From Solicola gregarius (GTDB taxonomy: Bacteria > Actinomycetota > Actinomycetes > Propionibacteriales > Nocardioidaceae), in the NCBI RefSeq assembly GCF_025790165.1, contig NZ_CP094970.1, positions 496,001 through 560,000 of the forward strand: DNA of 64,000 nt. The letters run 5' to 3'. Each line of letters starts with the position of its first letter. Within the stretch, counting starts at the first letter, position 1. Shown piece by piece: positions 8,786 through 19,923 of the stretch. Below the pieces are notes generated by a model. That model was not told the DNA's origin and ran no database searches. It saw nothing but the letters and a program-made list of their open reading frames with translations. Made by a program: the position numbers and the translations under genes.

Positions 8786-8804
8786 GGTTGCTGGTCGGGC
8801 TACC

Positions 8805-9497
8805 TCAGCAGCCGGCCCAGTACTCGACTCCTTGCATGCGCCAGCCGACGATGCGGTTGGCGGCCTTCCGGCTGGGGAAGTGCAGTTTGCGCGACCCCGC
8901 CCGTGTCCAGTCACCGTCCTGCCACCGGAAGTCGACCGCCCGGCCGGTGAACCGCTTGCCTCCGTCGACGCGTCGGACCACCCGATGGGTCAGGTACCGC
9001 CGATTGTGCGCACGATGCTTGGACCAACCGGACTCGATCCCCGGCATGCTGTGCGAACGCCACTGCCTGCCGCCGGTCGGGGCCGCCAGCAGATACAGAT
9101 GGTGCTTGCGGTACGTGAGTACCCGCGCATCCATCCGCGCCCCGTTTTGACCACCCGAGAAGCCGTCTGCGACGACGATCTCCGCGCCCCGCCGGCCGTC
9201 GATCCGGCTTGCACCGAGCGCCTCCACGAAGGAGCCCTTGATCGAACGCCGGAGCGTCTCGCCACCGTTGATCTTCACGATCACGGTCTGGCCCTTGGAG
9301 CCGCCGGACTTGATCGTGTCGCGGCGGCCGTCGCCGTCGACGTCTCGGTGTGAGACGACGTACGACGCACTGCGACCACACATGGGCACGGCATCGCTAC
9401 CGTCCCCGGTCGCCCCGGCGGCACCGGCCGCCGGAAGAAGCGCGCCGCTCGCAAGCGTGGCGGCGCCGGCCGCGACTATCAGAATTCTGTTGCGCAT
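8805..9497 (-). CDS. Secreted protein with a calcium-binding-type FG-GAP motif
   Basis: A 230-residue exported protein. The signal peptide (MRNRILIV, then an Ala/Gly/Leu-rich core) probably ends around residue 27-29. The mature N-terminus carries DVDGDGRRD at 52-60, the acidic loop seen in FG-GAP/VCBS repeats and other calcium-binding sites, followed by beta-strand-like segments. One cysteine near the mature N-terminus (MCGRS) and one as the very last residue (EYWAGC) could link the two ends. The start ATG is preceded by GGGGGTAGAA. Function is unknown; a cell-surface or binding role is only inference. It shares strand with the other secreted gene, but a strong hairpin separates them. Confidence 0.72.
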   Translation of the reverse strand: MRNRILIVAAGAATLASGALLPAAGAAGATGDGSDAVPMCGRSASYVVSHRDVDGDGRRDTIKSGGSKGQTVIVKINGGETLRRSIKGSFVEALGASRIDGRRGAEIVVADGFSGGQNGARMDARVLTYRKHHLYLLAAPTGGRQWRSHSMPGIESGWSKHRAHNRRYLTHRVVRRVDGGKRFTGRAVDFRWQDGDWTRAGSRKLHFPSRKAANRIVGWRMQGVEYWAGC

Positions 9498-9621
9498 TTC
9501 TACCCCCGTTGAATATTCCACCGGCCGGATCTGGCCGGCGTGTATTGCGGAATGACGCGATACTAGGCGATCAGGTTGCCCGGTGAAACGAAAATGCGCG
9601 AGATTGCTCCGCCGGATCTCG

Positions 9622-10080
9622 TCAGATGACTTTCCCGGACTCTCGCCCGGGCGGGCCGGACTCGAGCCACGCGAGCAGAGCGGTCAGCGACTCGGGGCTG
9701 AGGCCGAGCTGGATCGTCTGGTCGGCCGAACGGCACTCGACGATCACATTGCCGGCGTACAGGGCGAACGCCTCGGGGCCAACGGGCTCGCGCCTGCCCG
9801 TGACCTCGACGTGCCCGCGCTCGAGGGTGTACGACGGGCGAATGCCGAGCGAGAAGACTCGAAACCACTCCAGCCGCTCGCCGGCGTACCGGCCGATGCC
9901 GAGGGTCCACCCTCGCGCCGAGCGTCCGCTCGGAGCTGCCGGGCGTTTGTTGAGACTGAGCTCGAATGTTCCGCCACTGCGGGCCAGCAGGCGTCGTCGT
10001 ACGATCATCGCGACACCGACCAGAATCGCAAGGAGTACGAGCACGCCGAAGGAGTCCACGACCCACTCCCATGGCGGCAA
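9622..10080 (-). CDS. DUF2550 family membrane protein
   Basis: A 152-residue protein with one N-terminal membrane segment (about 9-27, FGVLVLLAILVGVAMIV) followed by RRR and a soluble domain with conserved motifs such as WTLGIGRY, EWFRVF and the terminal LSPESLTALLAWLESG. This matches the actinobacterial DUF2550 family, whose members usually lie immediately after atpC, as here. The function is unknown. The TTG start is chosen because GAGGGAG stands seven bases upstream and the membrane segment follows at once; a longer N-terminus has no ribosome site. It is separated from atpC by a strong terminator hairpin, so it is probably transcribed on its own. Confidence 0.8.
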   Translation of the reverse strand: MPPWEWVVDSFGVLVLLAILVGVAMIVRRRLLARSGGTFELSLNKRPAAPSGRSARGWTLGIGRYAGERLEWFRVFSLGIRPSYTLERGHVEVTGRREPVGPEAFALYAGNVIVECRSADQTIQLGLSPESLTALLAWLESGPPGRESGKVI

Positions 10081-10157
10081 CGCAAAACTCCCTCGAAGGC
10101 TGGGAATCGATGAGGACGAGGCTCGCGAACCCGAGAACCGCCCTGCGCACAATATTA

Positions 10158-10189
10158 GGCCCATGCACCATTCACACGGTGCATGGGCC
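10158..10189 (-). terminator. Rho-independent terminator after atpC
   Basis: A 12-bp perfect stem (GGCCCATGCACC and its complement) with an 8-base loop, 21 bases after the atpC stop. On the minus strand it is followed by TAATATTGT, AT-rich for this genome. This fits an intrinsic terminator for the ATP synthase operon. Confidence 0.8.
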
Positions 10190-10210
10190 CAATAGCCGTC
10201 GGTGTCGGCG

Positions 10211-10605
10211 TCAGCCGGCGATCTCGACCGCCCGGATCCGCGCCTCGGCGCGGCGTACGGCCTGCTCGGCCGGCAGGTCGAGCGAACCCGTCTGGCGGGC
10301 CTGCTCCAGGTCGCGCTTCGCCTGCTCGAAATCGATGTCGTGGGACATCTCGGCCTGCTCGGACAGGACGGACACGCGGTTCTCGGCCACGGACAGGAAC
10401 CCCGACTCGACCGCGGCGACCCACGTCTCGTTGTCGGTCGTCTCGATCTCGACGACGCCCTCGACCATCAGCGAGAGCATCGGCGCGTGGTTGGCCAGGA
10501 TGCCGACATCGCCCTCGACCGTGCGGGCGATGAGGTTGGTCGCCTCGCCCGACCACACGACACGGTCGGCGGCTACCAGCTCTACTCGGAGGACGTCGTC
10601 GGACA

Positions 10606-10606
<1 letters not shown>
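10211..10606 (-). CDS. atpC: F1F0 ATP synthase subunit epsilon
   Basis: Epsilon subunit (131 residues) of the central stalk, which couples c-ring rotation to the catalytic head and can inhibit ATP hydrolysis. The N-terminal beta-sandwich is clear (VELVAADRVVWSGEA, GDVGILANHAPMLSLM), and the C-terminal helical hairpin is rich in Ala, Glu and Arg. The ATG overlaps the atpD stop by one base (TGATG), so translation is coupled; the upstream in-frame extension lies inside atpD. It is the last gene of the atp operon, followed by a terminator. Confidence 0.96.
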
Positions 10607-13001
<2,395 letters not shown>

Positions 13002-13007
13002 GGGTCG

Positions 13008-14650
13008 TCAGCCCCTCTTCTGCTTGACGATCTGCTCCTGCTCGACGTCGGAGTCCTCGAAAGTGCCTCGTACTCCTCGCGGCCGGCCTGGATGGTGCCG
13101 CCCTCGCTGGTCTCGAACTGGTCGAGGAACGAGTCGTACGCGCGGTCGACCGACTCCGAGGTGTCGTCCTCGTACTTGCCGGACTCCCGGATCGCGTCGA
13201 GGATGCCGCCCTCGGAACGCTTGACGTAGTCGATGAACTCCTGCTCGAAGCGCAGGACGTCCTCGACCGGCACGATGTCGAGCTTGCCGGACGTACCGAG
13301 GTAGATCGAGAGGACCTGCTCCTCGACCGGGTACGGCGCGTACTGGCCCTGCTTGAACAGCTCCATCAGCCGCTGACCACGCGCCAGCTGCTGCTTGGAA
13401 GCGGCGTCGAGGTCGGACGCGAACATCGCGAACGCCTCCATCGCGCGGAACTGAGCGAGGTCGACCTTCAGCGAACCGGTCACCTTGCGCATGGACTTCG
13501 GCATCGCGGCGCCGCCGACGCGCGACACGGAGATGCCGACATCGATCGCCGGGCGCTGGTTGGCGTTGAACAGGTCGGACTGCAAGAAGATCTGGCCGTC
13601 GGTGATCGAGATGACGTTGGTCGGGATGTACGCCGACACGTCGTTCGCCTTGGTCTCGACGATCGGCAGGCCGGTCATCGAGCCACCGCCCATCTCGTCG
13701 GACAGCTTCGCGCAACGCTCGAGCAGCCGGCTGTGCAGGTAGAACACGTCGCCGGGGTACGCCTCGCGGCCCGGCGGGCGGCGCAGCAGCAGCGAAACGG
13801 CGCGGTACGCCTCGGCCTGCTTGGACAGGTCGTCGAACACGATCAGCACGTGCTTGCTGTCGTACATCCAGTGCTGGCCGATGGCCGATCCGGTGTACGG
13901 CGCGAGGTACTTGAAGCCGGCGGCGTCGGAGGCGGGTGCGGCCACGATCGTGGTGTACTCGAGCGCGCCGGCCTCCTCGAGGGCGCCGCGGACGCTCGCG
14001 ATCGTCGAGCCCTTCTGGCCGATGCCGACGTAGATGCAGCGGACCTGCTTATCGGGATCGCCCGACGCCCAGAACTCCTTCTGGTTGATGATCGTGTCAA
14101 CCGCGATCGCCGTCTTGCCGGTTTGGCGGTCACCGATGATGAGCTGCCGCTGGCCACGACCGACCGGCGTCATCGAGTCGATCGCCTTCATGCCCGTCAG
14201 CAGCGGCTCGTTCACCGACTGCCGCTGGACGACCGACGGCGCCTGCAGCTCGAGGGCGCGGCGACCGGTGGTCTCGATGTCGCCCAGGCCGTCGATCGGC
14301 TGGCCGAGCGGGTTGACGACGCGGCCGAGGTAGCCGTCGCCGACGGGAACCGACAGCACCTCGCCGGTACGGCGGACCGGCTGGCCCTCTTCGATGCCGG
14401 AGAAGTCACCGAGGATGACGACACCGATCTCGCGCGGCTCGAGGTTCAGCGCGAGGCCGAGAGTGCCGTCCTCGAACTCGAGCAGCTCGTTGGCCATTGT
14501 CGAGGGAAGCCCCTCGACGATCGCGATGCCGTCCATCGCCTCCGCGACGACGCCGACCTCTTCGCTCTTGGTGGATTCCGGCTGGTAGTCGGCGACGAAC
14601 GAAGCGAGTGCGTCGCGGATCTCCTCCGGACGGATCGTGAGCTCCGCCAT
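13008..14650 (-). CDS. atpA: F1F0 ATP synthase subunit alpha (one apparent base missing near the 3' end)
   Basis: Alpha subunit of F1, nucleotide-binding but non-catalytic, with Walker A GDRQTGKT at 173-180 and the usual [13 protein letters not shown] before it. Up to YEAL (residue 530) the frame is normal. Beyond this the same frame continues to 12947 with an unrelated Ser/Arg-rich tail, while the expected C-terminus [17 protein letters not shown] followed by a stop lies in another frame. Adding one base to the TTT run at 13060-13062 restores a 547-residue protein of normal length ending six bases before atpG. The coordinates given are those of the restored gene. Whether the indel is real is uncertain, but a sequencing error is likelier because the tail is perfectly conserved and the enzyme is central to energy metabolism. 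Confidence 0.93.
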
Positions 14651-14706
14651 TTCAGTGTTCCTGCCTTCTCATCGGTCTAGCAAAATCTGGTGGTCGCGAA
14701 TGGTGG

Positions 14707-15516
14707 TCAGCCGGCGATGCGCCTGCGGGCGTCCTCGAGTCGACTGGCGACCGTTCCGTCGATGATGTCTTCGCCCACCTCGACGGATACGCCCCCGACG
14801 ACACTCGCGTCGATGACGACGTTGACGTGTACATCGCGACCGTACTTCCGGCCGAGTGCCGCGGCCAACCGCGTCTTCTCGTCGTCCGACAGCGGGGCCG
14901 CGACGCGTGCGGTCGCCACCAGTCGGTTGCGGCGCGATGCCGCGATCTCCGCGAACTCGTCGAGGGTGGCCTCGAAGCCCTTCGCCCGGGCAACCGACGC
15001 CTGTCGTGCGAGCGCAACGGTCGCGGCGGAAGCCTTCTCGGAGAGCAGGTTGCCGACGAGCGTTCGCTTCGGACCGGCCTGCACTCCGCGATCGGTCAGC
15101 GCCGACCGCAGCGCGGCATCGCCCGCGACGACGCGGCCGAACCGGAACAGCTCGTCCTCGACCTCGTCGAGCCTGCCCGCCTTGTCGGCGCCGGCGACGT
15201 GCGCCGTGACGCCCGCCTGCTCGAGACCGTCGGCGAGATCGCGTGCCGCACTCCACCGCCCGCGTACGGCCGCGCCGACGACGTCGAGCGTCGACGCATC
15301 GAGGCGGTCACCGAGGATCTGGCGTACCAGGCCCTCCTGGGCGGCCGTCTCGGTCGACGGGTCGGTGAGGGTCCGGCGTAGCCGCGGCTCCGCGTCGAAC
15401 AGGGCGACGACCTCGAACAGCTCGTCGCCGAGAACATGCGCGTCGGCTCCGCCGGCGACCTGCTGGTCGACGGCCTCGAGCACCGGGATGAGCGACTTCG
15501 CAGAGACTCCTCGCAT
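14707..15516 (-). CDS. atpH: F1F0 ATP synthase subunit delta
   Basis: Delta subunit (269 residues), part of the peripheral stalk that holds F1 to the b subunit. It has the long form usual in actinobacteria (about 270 residues instead of about 180), with an extended N-terminal helical region. The C-terminal conserved domain is clear (ATARVAAPLSDDEKTRLAAAL, then DASVVGGVSVEVGEDIIDGTVASRLEDARRRI). The start codon overlaps the atpF stop by one base (TGATG). Confidence 0.95.
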   Translation of the reverse strand: MRGVSAKSLIPVLEAVDQQVAGGADAHVLGDELFEVVALFDAEPRLRRTLTDPSTETAAQEGLVRQILGDRLDASTLDVVGAAVRGRWSAARDLADGLEQAGVTAHVAGADKAGRLDEVEDELFRFGRVVAGDAALRSALTDRGVQAGPKRTLVGNLLSEKASAATVALARQASVARAKGFEATLDEFAEIAASRRNRLVATARVAAPLSDDEKTRLAAALGRKYGRDVHVNVVIDASVVGGVSVEVGEDIIDGTVASRLEDARRRIAG

Positions 15517-16082
15517 CAGCGAGCCCCTTCGCTGACGCCGCTGTCGCTGCCCTCGAGGTCTTCGATGAAGCGTTCGACGGTGCGACGCTGACGCGTCTCG
15601 TCCTCGAGCGACTCACCGACGATCCGCTCGGCGAGCGTCGTGGCGATGGTGCCGACCTCGCGGCGCACCTGGAGGAGCGCCTGCGACTTCTCCGCCTCGA
15701 CCTGCAGATGCGCGGTCGAGGTGATGCGCTCGGCCTCGGACTGCGCCTGCTCGCGCATCTCTGCGACGATCTGCGCGCCCTGCTCACGCGCCTCCTCGCG
15801 GATGCGGGCCGCCTCGTGGCGAGCCTCCGCGAGCTGGGCGTTGTACTGCTCGAGCGCGGCCTTGGCCTCCTCCTGCGCCTCCTTGGCTTCCTTCATCCCG
15901 CCTTCGATCGCCGACGTACGCTCCGCGTACGCCTTCTCGAAGTTCGGAACCACGAACTTCCAGATGAGTCCGACGAGGATGAGGAAGACGACGACGACGA
16001 GGATGAGCTCCGAGGCGTGCACCGCGAGGGGCTGCGGCTCTTCAGCCGCGAGCTGTGCCCCGCTCATAGCCTGGATTGTCAT
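15516..16082 (-). CDS. atpF: F1F0 ATP synthase subunit b
   Basis: Subunit b (188 residues) of the peripheral stalk. One membrane helix (about 24-44, ASELILVVVVFLILVGLIW) is followed by a long charged coiled coil rich in Glu, Ala, Lys and Arg, as expected for the dimeric stator. The ATG is the first of two in-frame methionines (MTIQAM). It lies 34 bases after atpE and overlaps atpH by one base. Confidence 0.95.
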   Translation of the reverse strand: MTIQAMSGAQLAAEEPQPLAVHASELILVVVVFLILVGLIWKFVVPNFEKAYAERTSAIEGGMKEAKEAQEEAKAALEQYNAQLAEARHEAARIREEAREQGAQIVAEMREQAQSEAERITSTAHLQVEAEKSQALLQVRREVGTIATTLAERIVGESLEDETRQRRTVERFIEDLEGSDSGVSEGAR

Positions 16083-16116
16083 ACCGTGGCCTGCCTTCAG
16101 TTCAGATGGAGTCTGG

Positions 16117-16338
16117 TCACTCGGTGAGCGAACCTGTCAGCACGAACGCGAGCGCGATGCCGATGATCGCGAGCGCCTCGGCGAGGGCGAAGCCGAGAAT
16201 CGCGATGGCCTGCAGTCGCGACTGTGCCTCCGGCTGGCGGGCGACACCGTTGATGTACGCGGCGAAGATCAGACCGATGCCGATACCTGGCCCAATGGCG
16301 GCCAGGCCGTACCCGATCATGTTGAGCGAGCCTCCCAC
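16117..16338 (-). CDS. atpE: F1F0 ATP synthase subunit c
   Basis: Proteolipid c subunit, 73 residues, forming the proton-driven rotor ring. Two hydrophobic helices flank a polar loop with ARQPE (Arg34-Gln35-Pro36). The ion-binding carboxylate is Glu54 in [14 protein letters not shown], without the extra polar ligands of sodium-type rings, so proton coupling is expected. The start is GTG, with AAAGGA six bases upstream. Confidence 0.97.
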   Translation of the reverse strand: MGGSLNMIGYGLAAIGPGIGIGLIFAAYINGVARQPEAQSRLQAIAILGFALAEALAIIGIALAFVLTGSLTE

Positions 16339-16424
16339 GGCTTTTCCTTTCGTCGTGACGCTTGTGCGTCGGTGTTGAAACTTCTGGGTAGAAAACTTGT
16401 CGGGTCAGTGTGGCGGACGGGGTC

Positions 16425-17210
16425 TCAGTGCTCGTCGGCGAGCGCGCCGCCGACGTACATCGCGGTGAGCAGCGCGAAGACGTACGCCTGCAGGAACATC
16501 ACCAACAGTTCCAGGAAGCTGACGGCGAGCGCCATCACCAGCGACAGCACGCCGACCGGTGCGTAGACGAGCTTGCCGGACTCGAAGATGAGGTACTCAC
16601 CGCCGAGCACGAACAGGGCGAGCAGCAGGTGGCCGGCGAACATGTTCGCGAACAGTCGCAGGCAGAGCGTGAACGGGCGGACCAGGATGTTGGAGAAGAA
16701 CTCCAGCGGGACGATCAGGCCGAGGATCGGGCCCTTGACGCCGCCGGGGATCGTCTGCAGCTTGAAGTAGCCGCCGAACCCGTGCTTGGCGATGCCCGCG
16801 CCGTTGTAGAGCAGCCAGGTCAGGATCGCCAGCCCGTACGCGAAGCTCGCCCGCGAGAAGGACGGGAACTGCAGCAGCGGCACCATCCCGAACAGGTTGT
16901 TCACGAGCACGAAGAAGAACAGTGCCGTGATGTACGGGACGAACTTGCGGAAGTGCTCGGAGCCGATCGAGTCGCGGGTGATCGAGTTACGCGAGAAGTT
17001 GTACGCGTACTCGCCGGCGAATTGGAGCCGGCCCGGTACGACGGCCGCCTTGCGGGAGGCGAGCCAGAAGAAGCCGAAGACGACGATGACCGACAGCACC
17101 ACGAGCAGCATGGGCTTGGTGACGTCGCCGAACACGGGTGGGAGCTCGAAGGACTCGGGGCCCGGAGCATGGAATCCCTCGGCAAGCACGGTGTTGCTCG
17201 CGGTGGTCAC
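16425..17210 (-). CDS. atpB: F1F0 ATP synthase subunit a
   Basis: Membrane subunit a, 261 residues, which forms the proton half-channels beside the c-ring. The essential arginine lies in FTLCLRLFANMFAGHLLL, and the last helices (LVMALAVSFLELLVMFLQAYVFALLTAMYVG) carry the conserved Glu and Gln. The GTG start is chosen because GAGG stands seven bases upstream and it opens VTTASNTVLAEGFHAPGPESF; the longer in-frame reading runs into the preceding gene. Confidence 0.95.
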   Translation of the reverse strand: MTTASNTVLAEGFHAPGPESFELPPVFGDVTKPMLLVVLSVIVVFGFFWLASRKAAVVPGRLQFAGEYAYNFSRNSITRDSIGSEHFRKFVPYITALFFFVLVNNLFGMVPLLQFPSFSRASFAYGLAILTWLLYNGAGIAKHGFGGYFKLQTIPGGVKGPILGLIVPLEFFSNILVRPFTLCLRLFANMFAGHLLLALFVLGGEYLIFESGKLVYAPVGVLSLVMALAVSFLELLVMFLQAYVFALLTAMYVGGALADEH

Positions 17211-17274
17211 ACGATCACCTCGTCTGATGAGCGGTCGCTGTGGGGGTACACGGGCGATCCGGATATGGCCATCG

Positions 17275-17484
17275 TCAGTTGTCGGGGGTGTTGCGCAATG
17301 TGGCGAACACGGTGTAGAGGCCGAGGGCTGCCCCAAGGACAACCCCGATCGCCACCATGAAGGGCGTACCCCACCATCGGTCGAGTAGGTACCCGATCGC
17401 TCCGTAGAAGAGGACGCCTCCCCCGATCCGTCCGACCGCCGCCCAAGGATCGAAGGAACGGCGCTGCGGCGAGGGTTCGCTCAT
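17275..17484 (-). CDS. AtpZ/AtpI-type small membrane protein
   Basis: A 69-residue protein with two membrane helices (about 21-34 and 41-62), the pattern GGGVLFYGAIGYLLDRWWGTP and the ending FATLRNTPDN. This fits the small AtpZ-like proteins found at the head of bacterial atp operons, which are thought to help c-ring assembly or magnesium supply. GGAG stands four bases before the ATG. It lies between the AtpI-like gene and atpB. Confidence 0.82.
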   Translation of the reverse strand: MSEPSPQRRSFDPWAAVGRIGGGVLFYGAIGYLLDRWWGTPFMVAIGVVLGAALGLYTVFATLRNTPDN

Positions 17485-17508
17485 TGCGCTCCGTACGGTA
17501 GCAGTCGT

Positions 17509-17952
17509 TCACGGTGACGCCTCCCCCAGGTCGTACAGGGGCTCGCGGCGACGGGTCGCGCCGACGATCTCGCCAACCGTCCAGGTCAGCGTGCACACGA
17601 TGACGGTGATGCCGAGGGCCGTGCGGTCGAACGGGTCGTCGACCAGGTCGGCCGCGTTGATCAGGATGAACGCGACGAACAGACCCACGACCTTGGCGCC
17701 GTACAGCGCGAGGGCGACCATCAGGACGAGCAGCGGGTCGGCGGCCCGCGTCGCGCCGAGCACGACCAGGCTGAGACCGAAGAAGGTGAGGACGAGCGCA
17801 ACGCCGAGCAGGGAGCCCCACAGGCCGGTCGTGCCGGCGGCAAGGACGCTGAGCACGACGCTGATGACGGCGACGACGGCGCTCGGCACAATCGCCCCGC
17901 GGAACATGGCACCGGCGGTGGTGTCGCCGAGTGGCTTCGCGGTCGTCATCAT
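17509..17952 (-). CDS. atpI: AtpI-like ATP synthase accessory membrane protein
   Basis: A 147-residue protein with four predicted membrane helices (about 15-40, 43-66, 72-97 and 110-132). Position as the first gene before atpZ-atpB, length and hydropathy fit the AtpI/ATP synthase protein I family seen at this place in actinobacteria, thought to act as a c-ring assembly chaperone. Two adjacent ATG codons begin it and either could be used. The family call rests mostly on context, because these proteins are poorly conserved. Confidence 0.78.
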   Translation of the reverse strand: MMTTAKPLGDTTAGAMFRGAIVPSAVVAVISVVLSVLAAGTTGLWGSLLGVALVLTFFGLSLVVLGATRAADPLLVLMVALALYGAKVVGLFVAFILINAADLVDDPFDRTALGITVIVCTLTWTVGEIVGATRRREPLYDLGEASP

Positions 17953-17984
17953 TGGCGGCCGTCCTGTGCGGGTGGGCGGTCTCT

Positions 17985-18012
17985 GTGCTTGTAAAAGCCG
18001 TGCTTGTGAAAA
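17985..18012. promoter_or_regulatory. Tandem GTGCTTGTRAAA repeat in the atp operon leader
   Basis: Two copies of GTGCTTGTRAAA in direct tandem, 15 bases apart, 33 bases upstream of atpI. On the minus strand they read TTTTCACAAGCAC and TTTTACAAGCAC. The segment is AT-rich for the genome and sits where the atp operon promoter is expected. A binding site or promoter is likely, but no hexamers can be assigned with confidence. Confidence 0.4.
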
Positions 18013-18070
18013 CTAGCACAAAGTTTCGCGCGGTAGCAAAACGGCCCGGGGTCGCGCGTACGGCGCCGAC

Positions 18071-19198
18071 CTACGGGGCGGGTTCCTGACGCCATCGCGG
18101 AAGCAGGAAGGCCACGCCGAGCGTCACGACGGCCAGCACCGCGATGCCCAGCACCGACTGCCAGCCCGCGAACAGGCTCAGAATCACGGTGCCGAAGGCG
18201 ACGAGCGCGGCGACCATGTACATCACCAACACCGCACGCCGCTGGGAGTGCCCGATCTCCAGCAGGCGGTGGTGCAGGTGCATCTTGTCGGGGCTGAACG
18301 GAGAGCGCCCGGCGCGCGTACGCCGCACGACGGCCATGACCAGGTCGAGCAGGGGTACGAGCAGCATCGCGAACGGCAGCAACAACGGCAGCAGGGCGGC
18401 CTGGAAGCCCGCCTGGGCGTCGCCGATGCCCTGCGAGACGTTGGTCTGCGGGAACTGGCCGACGAGCGTGACGGCCGAGCACGCGAGGACCATGCCGAGC
18501 AGCATCGACCCCGAGTCGCCGATGAACATCCGGGCCGGGAAGAAGTTGTGCGGGAGCATGCCGACGCACGCACCCGCGAGTGATGCCGAGAGCAGCGCGG
18601 CCGCGATGGCACGGGGCTGGTTGTTCTCCACGGCGAGGATGAACGCGTAGATGAAGAACGCGCCGGCACCGATCGCGATGACGCCGACGGCGAGGCCGTC
18701 GAGTCCGTCGATGAAGTTGACCGCGTTGGCGGTGAGCACGATCCAGAAGACGGTGAAGATGATCACCTGGATCGGGTCGATGCCCTGCATACCGCCCCTG
18801 GGCAGCGGGATCCACAGGAACTGCACTCCCATCGCGACCACGATGACCGCCGAGAGCACCTGCCCGGCGAACTTGCTCAGGGGGTCCAGCTCGAAGAGGT
18901 CGTCGATCACGCCGACGACGCACATGCACGTACCGCCGACGAGCACCGCGAGGGCGGGGTCGAAGACCTGCTCGTCAGGTGCGAGCGACAGGAACGGCAG
19001 GTGTCGCGCGACGAGGTACGCGGCCCAGAGCCCGCCGAGCATCGCGATGCCGCCGAAGTACGGGATGGGGATCGCATGGACATCGCGGTCGCGCACCCGG
19101 GCGACGGCGTTGAACCGCAGGGCCAGCTCGCGAGCGGCCACGCCGAGCAGGTACGTCACCCCGATGGCGGCGACGAACACCAGCAGATATTCGCGCAT
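18071..19198 (-). CDS. wecA: Undecaprenyl-phosphate N-acetylglucosaminyl-1-phosphate transferase (WecA/Rfe-like)
   Basis: A 375-residue polytopic membrane enzyme of the polyprenyl-phosphate glycosyl-1-phosphate transferase family, related to MraY and WecA. In actinobacteria this gene, next to the atp operon, is thought to start the linker unit that joins arabinogalactan or teichoic acid to peptidoglycan by moving GlcNAc-1-phosphate to the lipid carrier. The magnesium-binding and catalytic motifs are present: GVIDDLFELDPLSKF, AVNFIDGLDGLAVG, GDSGSMLLG and the family HLHHRL. About eleven membrane helices are predicted. It starts three bases after the sua5 stop. Confidence 0.92.
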   Translation of the reverse strand: MREYLLVFVAAIGVTYLLGVAARELALRFNAVARVRDRDVHAIPIPYFGGIAMLGGLWAAYLVARHLPFLSLAPDEQVFDPALAVLVGGTCMCVVGVIDDLFELDPLSKFAGQVLSAVIVVAMGVQFLWIPLPRGGMQGIDPIQVIIFTVFWIVLTANAVNFIDGLDGLAVGVIAIGAGAFFIYAFILAVENNQPRAIAAALLSASLAGACVGMLPHNFFPARMFIGDSGSMLLGMVLACSAVTLVGQFPQTNVSQGIGDAQAGFQAALLPLLLPFAMLLVPLLDLVMAVVRRTRAGRSPFSPDKMHLHHRLLEIGHSQRRAVLVMYMVAALVAFGTVILSLFAGWQSVLGIAVLAVVTLGVAFLLPRWRQEPAP

Positions 19199-19201
19199 GG
19201 G

Positions 19202-19849
19202 TCAGGACACGACCGTCACATGCTCGTTGAACTCCTTGAGGCGATCGAGGGGAATCGCGCCCTCGCGCAGCACGCGCGGGTCGGGTCCGGTGACGTCGAC
19301 GATCGTCGAGGCGGTCGAGTCGGCGCAGGTGCCGCCGTCGAGGTAGACGGCGACGCTGTCGCCGAGCATCTCCTCGGCGGCGTCGACATCGGTCGCGGCC
19401 GGATCACCGTGGGTGTTGGCACTGCTGACGGCCAGCGGCCCGGTCTGCTTGAGCAGCGCAAGCGCGTACTCGTTGTCGGGCATGCGGACGGCGACGGTCT
19501 CGCGGTTGTCACCGAGGTCCCACGAGAGCGACGACTGCTGGCGGCAGACCAGCGTCAGGCCTCCCGGCCACAGCTCGGCGACCATGTCTCTCGCGTACCC
19601 CGGGAGGTTCGTCGCGAGCGCGTCGAGCGTCGTCGTCGCCGCGACGAGCACGGGCGGCGGCATATCGCGCCCGCGGCCCTTGGCGCGCAGCAGCCGGCGT
19701 ACGGCCGCCGGCTCGAACGCGTCGGCGGCGATGCCGTAAACCGTGTCGGTGGGTATCACGACGAGCTGCTCCGACTGCAGCGCGGTCTTGGCCTCGCCGA
19801 GGCCGTCCTTGAGCTGATCGGCGTCCGCGCACTCGTATCGCTTCGTCAC
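19202..19849 (-). CDS. L-threonylcarbamoyladenylate synthase (Sua5/YwlC/YrdC family)
   Basis: A 215-residue YrdC-domain enzyme that makes threonylcarbamoyl-AMP from threonine, bicarbonate and ATP for the t6A modification at position 37 of ANN-decoding tRNAs. Characteristic motifs are VVIPTDTVYGIAADA near residue 31, LRAKGRGRDMPPPVLV, LWPGGLTLV and GPLAVSSANTHGDPAATD. It lacks the long C-terminal Sua5 extension. It sits between prmC and wecA exactly as its mycobacterial counterpart does; a 144-base gap with a long inverted repeat separates it from prmC. Confidence 0.93.
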   Translation of the reverse strand: MTKRYECADADQLKDGLGEAKTALQSEQLVVIPTDTVYGIAADAFEPAAVRRLLRAKGRGRDMPPPVLVAATTTLDALATNLPGYARDMVAELWPGGLTLVCRQQSSLSWDLGDNRETVAVRMPDNEYALALLKQTGPLAVSSANTHGDPAATDVDAAEEMLGDSVAVYLDGGTCADSTASTIVDVTGPDPRVLREGAIPLDRLKEFNEHVTVVS

Positions 19850-19923
19850 GAGGATCTATCGTGCCACGCGGGCGCGTGGACGTTCGCGCACCCCGAGCCA
19901 TGCCTGAACGTGCACCCACCCGG

